From a bacterium (GTDB taxonomy: Bacteria > SZUA-182): a stretch of 6,006 bases of DNA. Position 1 is the first letter of the stretch. Each line of letters begins with the position of its first letter. The notes under the pieces are model-generated. The model was given only the letters and a program-made list of their open reading frames with translations. It was not told where the DNA came from and made no database searches. Positions 1-5,784 of the stretch are shown here, one piece after another. The DNA lies in assembly GCA_003230635.1 (NCBI GenBank), contig QIFF01000198.1:1-6006 (forward strand). Reading direction: 5' to 3'. The position numbers were made by a program, and so were the translations under genes.

Positions 1-1332
1 CAGCCGCAGTACCGCAGCATCGCCCCCCGGCAGAAGAGCGCTGTTAATGCGCACCATATGGTCGTACTGCTGATAAACCCACTCCTTGCTGGCAATGGTG
101 GGCGAGGCCAGCAGCTTCAATAAGACCTGATTGTAGTCAGTGGGTGCTTGGGGAGGTTCTGCCGCTTGAAGAGACTGCAAATAGGCCGGTTTTTGTAGCG
201 GGCGCTGATAACAGGGGGCTTGATCGGCCAGGTCACGGGCCGGAATTGCCGCTACCGTTTCCTGCCCGTTGCTAACCCGCAGAAAACCGTCGGCGGTTAC
301 CCGTCCGATGGTGACACACTCCAGGTCCCACTTGGCAAAAATCGCCGCCACCTCTTGCTCCCGGCCGGCTTTGGCCACCAGCAGCATGCGCTCCTGGGAC
401 TCGGAGAGCATAATTTCGTAGGGGGTCATACCCGTTTCCCGCTGGGGTACCAGGGCAAGATCAATCTCAATACCCACTTCTCCCCGGGCGGCCATCTCAC
501 AGGTGGAGCAGGTCAGGCCGGCCGCTCCCATATCCTGAATCCCGACTATATAATCATGGCGCATCAGCTCCAGGCAAGCCTCCAGCAGCAGCTTTTCGCC
601 GAAGGGGTCGCCCACCTGCACCGTAGGGCGGCGCTCCTCGGACTTTTCGTCAAACTCCTCCGAGGCCATGGTAGCCCCGTGAATCCCGTCACGCCCGGTC
701 TTGGAGCCTACATAAATTACCGGATTGCCCACCCCGGACGCCGTTCCCAAAAATATGCGCTCTTTGGAGGCAACGCCCAGGCAAAAAACATTCACCAGGG
801 GGTTCTGGTTGTAGGTGGAATCAAAATAAATCTCGCCCCCTACCGTGGGCACCCCCATGCAGTTGCCGTAACCGGCAATCCCCTCCACCACATGCTCAAA
901 CAGGTAGCGGTTCTTGGCAATGTCCAACTCCCCGAAGCGCAGGGAATTGAGCAGGGCAATCGGGCGCGCCCCCATAGTGAAGATATCGCGCAGAATTCCC
1001 CCCACCCCGGTGGCCGCCCCCTGGTAGGGTTCAATAAAGGAGGGATGGTTGTGGCTCTCAATCTTGAAAACCGCCACCTGGCCGCCGCCAATGTCAACTA
1101 CCCCGGCATTTTCTCCCGGCCCCTGCACCACGCATTTACCCTCAGTGGGCAAGTTCTTTAAAAACGTACGCGAGCTTTTATAGCTGCAATGCTCAGACCA
1201 CATCAGGGAAAAGATACCCAACTCGGTATAGCTCGGCTCCCGCCCCAGAATCGCCAGGACTTTCTGGTATTCCTCGGTGCTCAAGCCGTGCTCAGCAACC
1301 AGTTGGGGAGTAATTGGGGGGTTTGGTGTCAT
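1..1332 (-). CDS. purL: Phosphoribosylformylglycinamidine synthase, small-type PurL subunit (N-terminal 444 residues, cut by window edge)
   Basis: PurL is the catalytic synthetase subunit of FGAM synthase. It converts FGAR, ATP and ammonia (supplied by PurQ) to FGAM in the cytoplasm, the fourth step of de novo purine synthesis. Visible hallmarks are the N-terminal [10 protein letters not shown] motif (residues 45-54), [14 protein letters not shown] (69-82), the active-site type [21 protein letters not shown] (92-112, with its histidines), [10 protein letters not shown] (115-124), [14 protein letters not shown] (154-167) and [20 protein letters not shown] (265-284). The first AIRS-type ATP-binding half is complete, and the second half begins near residue 425 ([18 protein letters not shown]). 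The start is ATG at 1332-1330. It shares one base with the purQ stop (TAATG) and has AGGGA at 1345-1341, 8 nt upstream. The family runs to about 730-750 residues, so roughly 300 C-terminal residues lie beyond base 1. The frame is open to the edge with no disruption. The overlap implies translational coupling to purQ. Confidence 0.97.
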   Translation of the reverse strand, partial: MTPNPPITPQLVAEHGLSTEEYQKVLAILGREPSYTELGIFSLMWSEHCSYKSSRTFLKNLPTEGKCVVQGPGENAGVVDIGGGQVAVFKIESHNHPSFIEPYQGAATGVGGILRDIFTMGARPIALLNSLRFGELDIAKNRYLFEHVVEGIAGYGNCMGVPTVGGEIYFDSTYNQNPLVNVFCLGVASKERIFLGTASGVGNPVIYVGSKTGRDGIHGATMASEEFDEKSEERRPTVQVGDPFGEKLLLEACLELMRHDYIVGIQDMGAAGLTCSTCEMAARGEVGIEIDLALVPQRETGMTPYEIMLSESQERMLLVAKAGREQEVAAIFAKWDLECVTIGRVTADGFLRVSNGQETVAAIPARDLADQAPCYQRPLQKPAYLQSLQAAEPPQAPTDYNQVLLKLLASPTIASKEWVYQQYDHMVRINSALLPGGDAAVLRL

Positions 1333-2030
1333 TAACGCTTTCCCTGCCACCAGTGGATAACAGAGCTAAAAAACAGCTTTCCGTCCTCAGACCCCAGGAT
1401 GGATTCGCTACAGCGCTCGGGGTGGGGCATCATTCCCAGCACGTTGCCCTGCTCATTACAGATGGCGGCGATATTGCCCACTGAGCCGTTGGGATTATAA
1501 GCAGCGTTCACTTCTCCCCGGGGGCTGCAATAGCGCAGGACAATCTGTCCACGTTGTTTTAGGCGGGCGATTGTAGCCTCGTCGGCATGGTAATTACCCT
1601 CCATATGGGCAACAGGGATGCGCAGGACTTGGCCTGTCCGGCAGTTAGCGGTAAATGGGGTTCGGTTATTTCCCACCCGCAGATTTACATAACGGCAGAT
1701 AAACTTCAAGTTTTTATTGCGCTGCATGGCCCCCGGCAGCAGTCCCGCTTCCAGCAAAATCTGAAATCCGTTACAAATCCCCAAGACCAGCCCCCCCTGC
1801 CTGGCAAAGTCAATCACCGCTGACATGATGGGGGAAAAACGGGCAATCGCCCCGGTGCGCAGGTAATCCCCATAGGAAAACCCGCCCGGCAGGATCAGGC
1901 AGTCGTAAGCCCCAAGCTGGGCCTCCTTGTGCCAGACAAAATCCACCGCCTGGCCCATAACGTGCTTGATTACATGATAGCAGTCATGGTCGCAATTTGA
2001 GCCGGGAAAAACGACTACACCCCAACGCAT
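1332..2030 (-). CDS. purQ: Phosphoribosylformylglycinamidine synthase, glutaminase subunit PurQ
   Basis: This class I glutamine amidotransferase hydrolyses glutamine and passes ammonia to PurL in the PurS-PurQ-PurL FGAM synthase. The 232-residue length is normal for the family. Seen directly are the N-terminal [12 protein letters not shown] (5-16), [12 protein letters not shown] (47-58) that forms the oxyanion region, the nucleophile elbow LGICNGFQ with Cys86, [11 protein letters not shown] (180-190), and MPHPER with catalytic His203 and Glu205. All triad residues are present. The start ATG at 2030-2028 has AGAAGGT at 2047-2041, 10 nt upstream, and the N-terminus matches the family without a tail. 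The stop TAA overlaps the purL ATG. The gene begins 21 bp after the retropepsin-like gene ends, so it is probably read through from upstream. purS, commonly the immediately preceding gene, is not there. Confidence 0.97.
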   Translation of the reverse strand: MRWGVVVFPGSNCDHDCYHVIKHVMGQAVDFVWHKEAQLGAYDCLILPGGFSYGDYLRTGAIARFSPIMSAVIDFARQGGLVLGICNGFQILLEAGLLPGAMQRNKNLKFICRYVNLRVGNNRTPFTANCRTGQVLRIPVAHMEGNYHADEATIARLKQRGQIVLRYCSPRGEVNAAYNPNGSVGNIAAICNEQGNVLGMMPHPERCSESILGSEDGKLFFSSVIHWWQGKR

Positions 2031-2040
2031 CTTATATCTT

Positions 2041-2047
2041 ACCTTCT
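2041..2047 (-). promoter_or_regulatory. purQ ribosome binding site
   Basis: On the minus strand AGAAGGT lies 10 nt ahead of the purQ ATG. It sits inside the 21-bp gap after the upstream stop codon, so purQ has its own initiation signal and does not rely only on coupling. The gap is too short for a purine riboswitch or an independent leader. Confidence 0.6.
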
Positions 2048-2051
2048 AGAA

Positions 2052-2969
2052 TCATTGAAACTTCTGCATCCAATTTTGATAATAGTCAATGTTATTTTCC
2101 AGAATCTCAATGTCTTTTTTATAACTTTCAATTTGCAGTTGCCGGGTCTCTACCGCCAGTTGCAGCCGCTGGAGAGTTGCCTCTAATTCACCAATATTGA
2201 GCGGGATTGCTTCCTGCTGGTAGGCTTGAGTAATTCTCTCTTCCAGGTGGGACTGTTGGTTTTGCAGGCTGTCGATTTCCGATTCCAGGAAGGCGATGTT
2301 TTTCTGCACCTTCTCTATAGAGAGCTTGAGTTTTTCCTGCTTGACCTCGTATTCAGCCAGCAGGTGCTCCTTTTCCTCTACGATTTCCGGAGATTCCAGC
2401 TCACGCTGGTGGGTGGGGGCCTCCAAAATCAACTGTCCGTGCTCGCTGTCCATGGTCAGCTTGAACTCATTTAAAAAACTCAACCCAAGCAGGCGGGTTT
2501 GCCCCACCAGGACATCCAGATCACGCACCTCAGCCTTACCAATGCGCAAAGACTTCAACTGCACGCGGGGAAACTCCACTTCACGGCCGTCGGCCAGGCG
2601 GGTGCGCACCACAGGGGCATCCTTGGTTTCCAGCCCCAGTTTGCGGGCGTCCTCCGGGGTAATCAGGGTTTCCGTGGCCCCGGTATCCAGGTGAAAGACA
2701 ACCGGCAGTTTATAATCGAGCACCCCGTTGAGCAGAACGGAACTGCCCTTACGCTCAAAGTGAACTACCGTCCGCTCGGCGCTCTTACCCGCTTTGTCAG
2801 AGAATGCGGAAATAATAACCTTGTGGCGATAGGCCACCGGCACCTTTTGCCGGTCGTTGGTAAAATGAGCAACCCCCTTCTCATCCGTCCAGCGGTAAAT
2901 CTTGGCCTCAACCCTGAAGGGGGCAAGGCAAACAAGACCGGCTAAACTGATAAGCAACCACTTTTTCAC
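2052..2969 (-). CDS. Exported DUF4124 / retropepsin-like aspartyl protease protein with C-terminal coiled coil
   Basis: This 305-residue protein has a clear signal peptide: basic MKKW, a hydrophobic stretch from L5 to F18, and probable cleavage after VEA (residue 22). KIYRWTDEKGVAHFTN (23-38) is the DUF4124 signature of envelope proteins. Residues about 67-183 form one retropepsin-like domain with the catalytic motif HLDTGATETLI (Asp95), the flap-like RLADGREVEF (124-133) and the closing LLGLSFLNEFKL (160-171). This matches clan AA single-domain aspartic proteases, which act as homodimers. Residues about 190-255 and 261-303 are charged heptad-rich helices (likely coiled coil) separated by a short AIPLNIG linker. 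The start is GTG at 2969-2967, with GGGG at 2981-2978 placed 8 nt upstream; the next Met is inside the protease domain. The probable location is the periplasm or outer envelope. Substrate is unknown, and proteolytic activity is inferred from the motif only. The last codons run to 21 bp before purQ. Confidence 0.85.
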   Translation of the reverse strand: MKKWLLISLAGLVCLAPFRVEAKIYRWTDEKGVAHFTNDRQKVPVAYRHKVIISAFSDKAGKSAERTVVHFERKGSSVLLNGVLDYKLPVVFHLDTGATETLITPEDARKLGLETKDAPVVRTRLADGREVEFPRVQLKSLRIGKAEVRDLDVLVGQTRLLGLSFLNEFKLTMDSEHGQLILEAPTHQRELESPEIVEEKEHLLAEYEVKQEKLKLSIEKVQKNIAFLESEIDSLQNQQSHLEERITQAYQQEAIPLNIGELEATLQRLQLAVETRQLQIESYKKDIEILENNIDYYQNWMQKFQ

Positions 2970-2980
2970 TGCAATTACCC

Positions 2981-2990
2981 CTACATGTAG
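2981..2990. repeat. Self-complementary decamer CTACATGTAG beside the retropepsin-like gene RBS
   Basis: CTACATGTAG is a perfect 10-bp palindrome. Its left base (2981) is part of the GGGG ribosome-binding run of the downstream gene, and its right half is the start of the 90-bp palindromic element. It looks like a junction between element ends (TACA next to TGTA). That interpretation is inference. Confidence 0.5.
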
Positions 2991-3075
2991 TTGCCTGATT
3001 CATCAGGCAATCCCCCCTCACCCCAGCCCTCTCCCCATTGGGGAGAGGGAGTGCCCAATAAATTGGGCAACTACA
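2986..3075. repeat. Composite REP/BIME-like palindromic intergenic element with 10-bp terminal inverted repeats
   Basis: Perfect ends TGTAGTTGCC (2986-2995) and GGCAACTACA (3066-3075) bound three hairpins. The left hairpin, 2991-3010, has 8 bp and a TTCA loop. The central hairpin, 3027-3049, is CCCTCTCCCC-ATT-GGGGAGAGGG with 10 perfect pairs. The right hairpin, 3052-3069, is TGCCCAAT-AA-ATTGGGCA. The left arm (2986-3012) and the reverse complement of the right arm (3049-3075) agree at 21 of 27 positions. Two of the differing pairs in the stem are compensatory (T-A to C-G, G-C to A-T), so both arms descend from one hairpin. The element fills almost the whole gap between two genes, ending 2 bp before the propeller stop codon. 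It has no coding capacity and none of its stems is followed by a T run, so it is not a standard terminator. The central CCCTCTCCCC/GGGGAGAGGG motif resembles short repeats found in many bacterial genomes (from memory). Confidence 0.75.
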
Positions 3076-3076
3076 A

Positions 3077-4423
3077 CTATTTCCCCAGCCTTTCCTCCAC
3101 CAGACAGAGAGAACTATCTTTCAAGGCCAGGTAATGGAGCTGAGCCGGGCTATCCCAGACAAGATTACCCCCGGCCCTGGTAATAATATCATTATATTCC
3201 TTGCCCTCTTGCCCATCTACCACCACCAGCCGCTTAAAACCTTTCCCGGCCACATAAGCTACCCGCCGGCTGTCAGGACTAAAAACGGGGCTGCCTTTGG
3301 CAATACCCTTATATTTCTTGCCTTCCTGCCCATCCACTACTACCAGCTGCTTATTGTGCCGTTGCGCAGCATAGGCCACCCGCCGGCTGTCCGGGCTGAA
3401 GATGAAACTGTCAAGCTTAATAGCATCATACTCTGCCCCTTCTTGCCCATCCAGCACCAGCAGCCACTTCTTGCCATGTTGTGCAGCATAGGCCACCCGG
3501 CGGCTGTCTGGGCTGAAGATGAGGCCGCCGAGACTACTGTATTCCCTGCCTTCTATTCCATCCAGCACCAGCAACTGCTTATTGTTGCGCGCCAGCCACT
3601 TATTCTTGCGGGCCGCTACAAAAGCCACCCGCCAGCTGTCCGGACTGAAGATGAGTGTGTTCTCTGCAATCTTATTGTAGGGTGTGCCTTCTTTTCCATC
3701 TACTATCGGCAGCGCTTTACTACCCTGGATACCTGCATAGGCCACCCGCCGGCTGTCGGGGCTGAAGACGAGTGTGTTCTCTGCAATGTCGTCGTATTGC
3801 CTGCCTTCCTGCCCATCCACCACCACCAGCCACTTATTGCCCCGTTGCGCTCCATAGGCCAACCGGCGGCTGTCGGAACTGAAGATGAGACTGGCTCCTC
3901 CAACGTCATCGTATTCCACCCCCTCCTGCCCATCCGCCGCCAGCAGCCACTTATTGCCTCGCTGGGCCAGACAGGCCACCCGCCGGCTGTCTGGACTGAA
4001 GACGGGACTGCCTGCTGCTATGCTGTCGTATTGCCTGCCCTCCTGTCCATCCACCACCAGCAACCACTTATTGCCTCGCCTGGCCAGATAGGCCACCCGC
4101 TGGCTGTCGGAGCTGAAAATGAGAGTGCCTCCCCCAACGCCGTCGTATTCCGTTCCCTCCTGCCCATCCACTATCACCAGACGCTTCTTGCCCCGCCCGG
4201 CTGCATAGGCTACCCGTCGGCTGTCGGGACTGAAAATGGGATAACCCTTCATAATCCCATCGTATTCCGCCCCCTCCTGCCCGTCTACTACCACCAGACG
4301 TTTCTTGCCCCGCTCAACGGCATAGGCTGCCCGCCGACCGCTCGGGGCTACCCTGAGGCTCCCTGCCGTCCAGGAAGAAAGGTCAATCTGAGCCAGCGGC
4401 GTTTCTTTTGCCTCTCTTTTCAT
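3077..4423 (-). CDS. Tandem-repeat beta-propeller protein (PD40/TolB-like, WD40-like) of unknown function
   Basis: The 448-residue product is nearly all tandem repeats. After a 24-residue N-terminus there are ten units of 39 residues with consensus FSPDSRRVAYAAQRGNKWLVVVDGQEG-EYD-I, starting at residues 25, 64, 103, 142, 181, 220, 259, 303, 342 and 381. Unit 1 is degenerate (VAPSG for FSPDS), and unit 7 has five extra residues. The tail (about 420-448, NLVWDSPAQLHYLAL...) resembles half a further unit and could pair with the N-terminus to close the ring. FSPD-type repeats belong to PD40/TolB-like propellers, which usually serve as binding scaffolds; no catalytic motif is seen. No signal peptide or membrane segment is visible. 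ATG at 4423 is the only ATG/GTG/TTG in frame after the stop at 4498-4496, but its Shine-Dalgarno match is poor. It lies 81 bp after aroC. I do not recognise a specific function. Confidence 0.85.
   Translation of the reverse strand: MKREAKETPLAQIDLSSWTAGSLRVAPSGRRAAYAVERGKKRLVVVDGQEGAEYDGIMKGYPIFSPDSRRVAYAAGRGKKRLVIVDGQEGTEYDGVGGGTLIFSSDSQRVAYLARRGNKWLLVVDGQEGRQYDSIAAGSPVFSPDSRRVACLAQRGNKWLLAADGQEGVEYDDVGGASLIFSSDSRRLAYGAQRGNKWLVVVDGQEGRQYDDIAENTLVFSPDSRRVAYAGIQGSKALPIVDGKEGTPYNKIAENTLIFSPDSWRVAFVAARKNKWLARNNKQLLVLDGIEGREYSSLGGLIFSPDSRRVAYAAQHGKKWLLVLDGQEGAEYDAIKLDSFIFSPDSRRVAYAAQRHNKQLVVVDGQEGKKYKGIAKGSPVFSPDSRRVAYVAGKGFKRLVVVDGQEGKEYNDIITRAGGNLVWDSPAQLHYLALKDSSLCLVEERLGK
3167..4351 (-). repeat. 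In-gene tandem array, ten 117-bp (39-codon) units
   Basis: The propeller units recur every 117 bp at DNA level (unit 7 is 132 bp). Segments such as GGCCACCCGCCGGCTGTC on the plus strand are near-identical between units. Units 3 and 5 share FSSDS and EGRQYD, while units 2 and 4 share the GVGG/DVGG-type end. This points to duplication of a two-unit (234-bp) block. The strong DNA similarity suggests recent expansion or gene conversion, and makes the stretch prone to copy-number change. Confidence 0.9.
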
Positions 4424-4504
4424 CTCTTGAGTAGGTTCTTTTGCAGTTAGTCCCCCTAAAACTATTGGGTTATTGAAACAGATTACCTCAGTCTGTCATC
4501 CACA
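4424..4504. other. Spacer between aroC and the propeller gene, no clear signal
   Basis: This stretch holds no recognisable terminator or strong promoter. The propeller reading frame stays open for 24 codons upstream of its ATG, to a TGA at 4498-4496, without a standard start codon. ACAGA and TCTGT can form only a weak 5-bp stem. Read-through from aroC is the simplest expectation. Confidence 0.4.
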
Positions 4505-5662
4505 CTAATATTCACTAACCGATTGCATATAATGCAAGTAATTATTCTTCATTTCCCCCAGGTTGTCCCCGCCGAACTTTTCCTGCATGGCGCAGGCGAT
4601 TTCAAAGGCTGCCACCGCCTCCCCGATTACCGCTGCTGCGGGCACCGCACAGGTGTCGGAGCGCTCCTTACAGGCCGGCACGGCTTGCTTGGAGATAATA
4701 TCCACCGAGCGCAGGGGTGTTTTAAGGGTGGGAATGGGTTTCATTACCGCCCGCAGGGCAATTTCCTCCCCGTTGCTCATACCCCCCTCAATCCCGCCGG
4801 CGCGGTTGCCGCCCCGGTAAAAGCCTTTCTCCTGAGCATAAAAAATCTCGTCATGGGCGGCAGAGCCGGGCAGATCAGCCAGGGCAAAACCCTTACCCAC
4901 CTCCACCCCCTTGATGGCCTGGATACTCATAAGGGCCCGGGCCAGGCGCCCATCCAGCTTTCTATCCCAGTGGACATGAGAACCCAAACCCGGCGGGGAA
5001 TTGAGCACCACCACCTCAAAAATCCCCCCTACGCTGTCCCCGGCCGACTTGGCCTCATCAATGCGCACCATCATCTGCCGGCTAGTCGTTTCGTGCGGGC
5101 AGCGCACCAGCGATTTCTCCGCCCGGGCAAAGAGTTCCTGAGGTGGCAAGTCCAGGCTGGACATTTGTACCCCGCCGATGGCGGTCACGAAGCTTATGAC
5201 ACCAATCTTAAACTCGGCCAAAAACTGCTTGGCAATCGCCCCCACCGCTACCCGCATGGCGGTCTCCCGCGCCGAAGAACGCTCCAGGATGTTGCGCAGG
5301 TCACGCTGGGCATATTTAATCCCCCCGACCAAATCGGCATGACCGGGCCGCGGCTGAGTGACCGCTTCCACCCCTTGAGAAAACGGCTCCACCGCCATAA
5401 TTTCCCGCCAATTGGAGTAATCGCGGTTAGCCAACAGCAACCCAATCGGGCTGCCCAGGGTTTGTCCGTTGCGCACCCCGCTGATGATTTTGATGCGGTC
5501 GTTTTCTATTTTCATGCGCCCGCCGCGGCCATAGCCCTCCTGACGGCGGGCCAGTTCCTTATCAATCTCGGCGCAGCTTATGGGCACACCCGCCGGCATC
5601 CCTTCCAGGACAGCGCTTAAATATTCACCGTGCGATTCCCCGGCCGTAAGATAGCGCAGCAT
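4505..5662 (-). CDS. aroC: Chorismate synthase
   Basis: AroC converts EPSP (5-enolpyruvylshikimate 3-phosphate) to chorismate with reduced FMN. It is the last common step of the shikimate pathway, leading to aromatic amino acids, folate and quinones, and acts in the cytosol. All family signatures are present: GESHG (8-12, His11), RQEGYGRGGRMKIE (40-53), RPGHADL (105-111), ERSSARETAMRVAVGAIAK (127-145), GNRAGGIEGGMSNGE (285-299) and RSDTCAVPAA (334-343). The length of 385 residues fits the longer bacterial type (about 385-390), not the roughly 360-residue enterobacterial form, so it likely depends on a separate flavin reductase. ATG at 5662-5660 is the only standard start in frame after a TGA at 5692-5690, and it gives the expected MLRYLTAGESHG N-terminus. 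Oddly, the good purine-rich site GAGGG (5682-5678) is 15 nt away. It better serves an out-of-frame ATG at 5673 that reads MLR-stop and overlaps the aroC start as TAATG. Confidence 0.97.
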   Translation of the reverse strand: MLRYLTAGESHGEYLSAVLEGMPAGVPISCAEIDKELARRQEGYGRGGRMKIENDRIKIISGVRNGQTLGSPIGLLLANRDYSNWREIMAVEPFSQGVEAVTQPRPGHADLVGGIKYAQRDLRNILERSSARETAMRVAVGAIAKQFLAEFKIGVISFVTAIGGVQMSSLDLPPQELFARAEKSLVRCPHETTSRQMMVRIDEAKSAGDSVGGIFEVVVLNSPPGLGSHVHWDRKLDGRLARALMSIQAIKGVEVGKGFALADLPGSAAHDEIFYAQEKGFYRGGNRAGGIEGGMSNGEEIALRAVMKPIPTLKTPLRSVDIISKQAVPACKERSDTCAVPAAAVIGEAVAAFEIACAMQEKFGGDNLGEMKNNYLHYMQSVSEY

Positions 5663-5673
5663 TAGCGCAGCAT
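5652..5673 (-). repeat. aroC: Perfect 11-bp tandem duplication at the aroC start codon
   Basis: The minus strand reads ATGCTGCGCTA twice without a gap (5673-5663 and 5662-5652). The second copy supplies the first codons of aroC; the first supplies a duplicate ATG-CTG-CGC followed by TAA made at the repeat junction. As 11 is not a multiple of three, the first ATG is out of the aroC frame. The result is a three-codon mini-ORF whose stop overlaps the aroC ATG. Confidence 0.9.
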
Positions 5674-5685
5674 TTTTCCCTCTGT

Positions 5686-5711
5686 GGCATCAGGAGTTAC
5701 CTCCTGATGCC
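5686..5711 (-). repeat. Perfect 11-bp hairpin with GTAA tetraloop in the aroC leader
   Basis: On the coding strand GGCATCAGGAG-GTAA-CTCCTGATGCC pairs perfectly over 11 bp with a GNRA-type loop. The consensus Shine-Dalgarno AGGAGG (5705-5700) spans stem and loop and stands 9 nt before an ATG at 5690. There is no T run after the stem, so it is not a classical terminator. The hairpin ends 23 nt before the aroC ATG. It is related to the hairpin at 5738-5763 in inverted orientation. Confidence 0.75.
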
Positions 5712-5737
5712 TCCCCTTTACAGTATCCTTAATGACG

Positions 5738-5763
5738 GCTGTCAGGTGGTAACACCCGACAGC
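5738..5763 (-). repeat. Second 11-bp hairpin, inverted relative of the one at 5686-5711
   Basis: The minus strand reads GCTGTCGGGTG-TTAC-CACCTGACAGC, an 11-bp stem with one G-T wobble. Read on the plus strand it matches the 5686-5711 hairpin (minus strand) at 17 of 26 positions. Four stem pairs changed on both sides so that pairing is kept. No T run follows, so a role as terminator of the upstream gene is doubtful. Confidence 0.7.
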
Positions 5764-5784
5764 ACACCTTATCAAGTTGTTCCT

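Noticed and set aside
220..1161. A 313-codon open frame on the plus strand opposite purL
   Set aside because: The minus strand encodes unmistakable PurL motifs across the same bases; the plus translation shows no domain and is a codon-bias shadow.
2061..2089. TTGACT (2089-2084) as a -35 box for a purQ promoter
   Set aside because: At the usual spacing the matching hexamer is CAGAAG, not a -10 box. The AT-rich stretch is also inside the coiled-coil coding region.
3167..4351. Periodic 117-bp DNA repeats as a CRISPR or satellite array
   Set aside because: The period is a whole number of codons, the frame is open throughout, and the repeats encode a known propeller motif. There are no unique spacers between short direct repeats.
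3134..4450. A 438-codon open frame on the plus strand opposite the propeller gene
   Set aside because: It exists because the repeat units are in-phase multiples of three, so one unit without an antisense stop keeps the whole array open. The translation has no family features, whereas the minus frame has clear FSPD repeats.
4523..5620. A 365-codon open frame on the plus strand opposite aroC
   Set aside because: It covers the AroC signatures read on the other strand and has no recognisable motif of its own.
5686..5763. The two hairpins as rho-independent terminators of the TPR-like gene
   Set aside because: Neither stem is followed by a T run on the minus strand, and the loops and covariation fit a repeat pair better.
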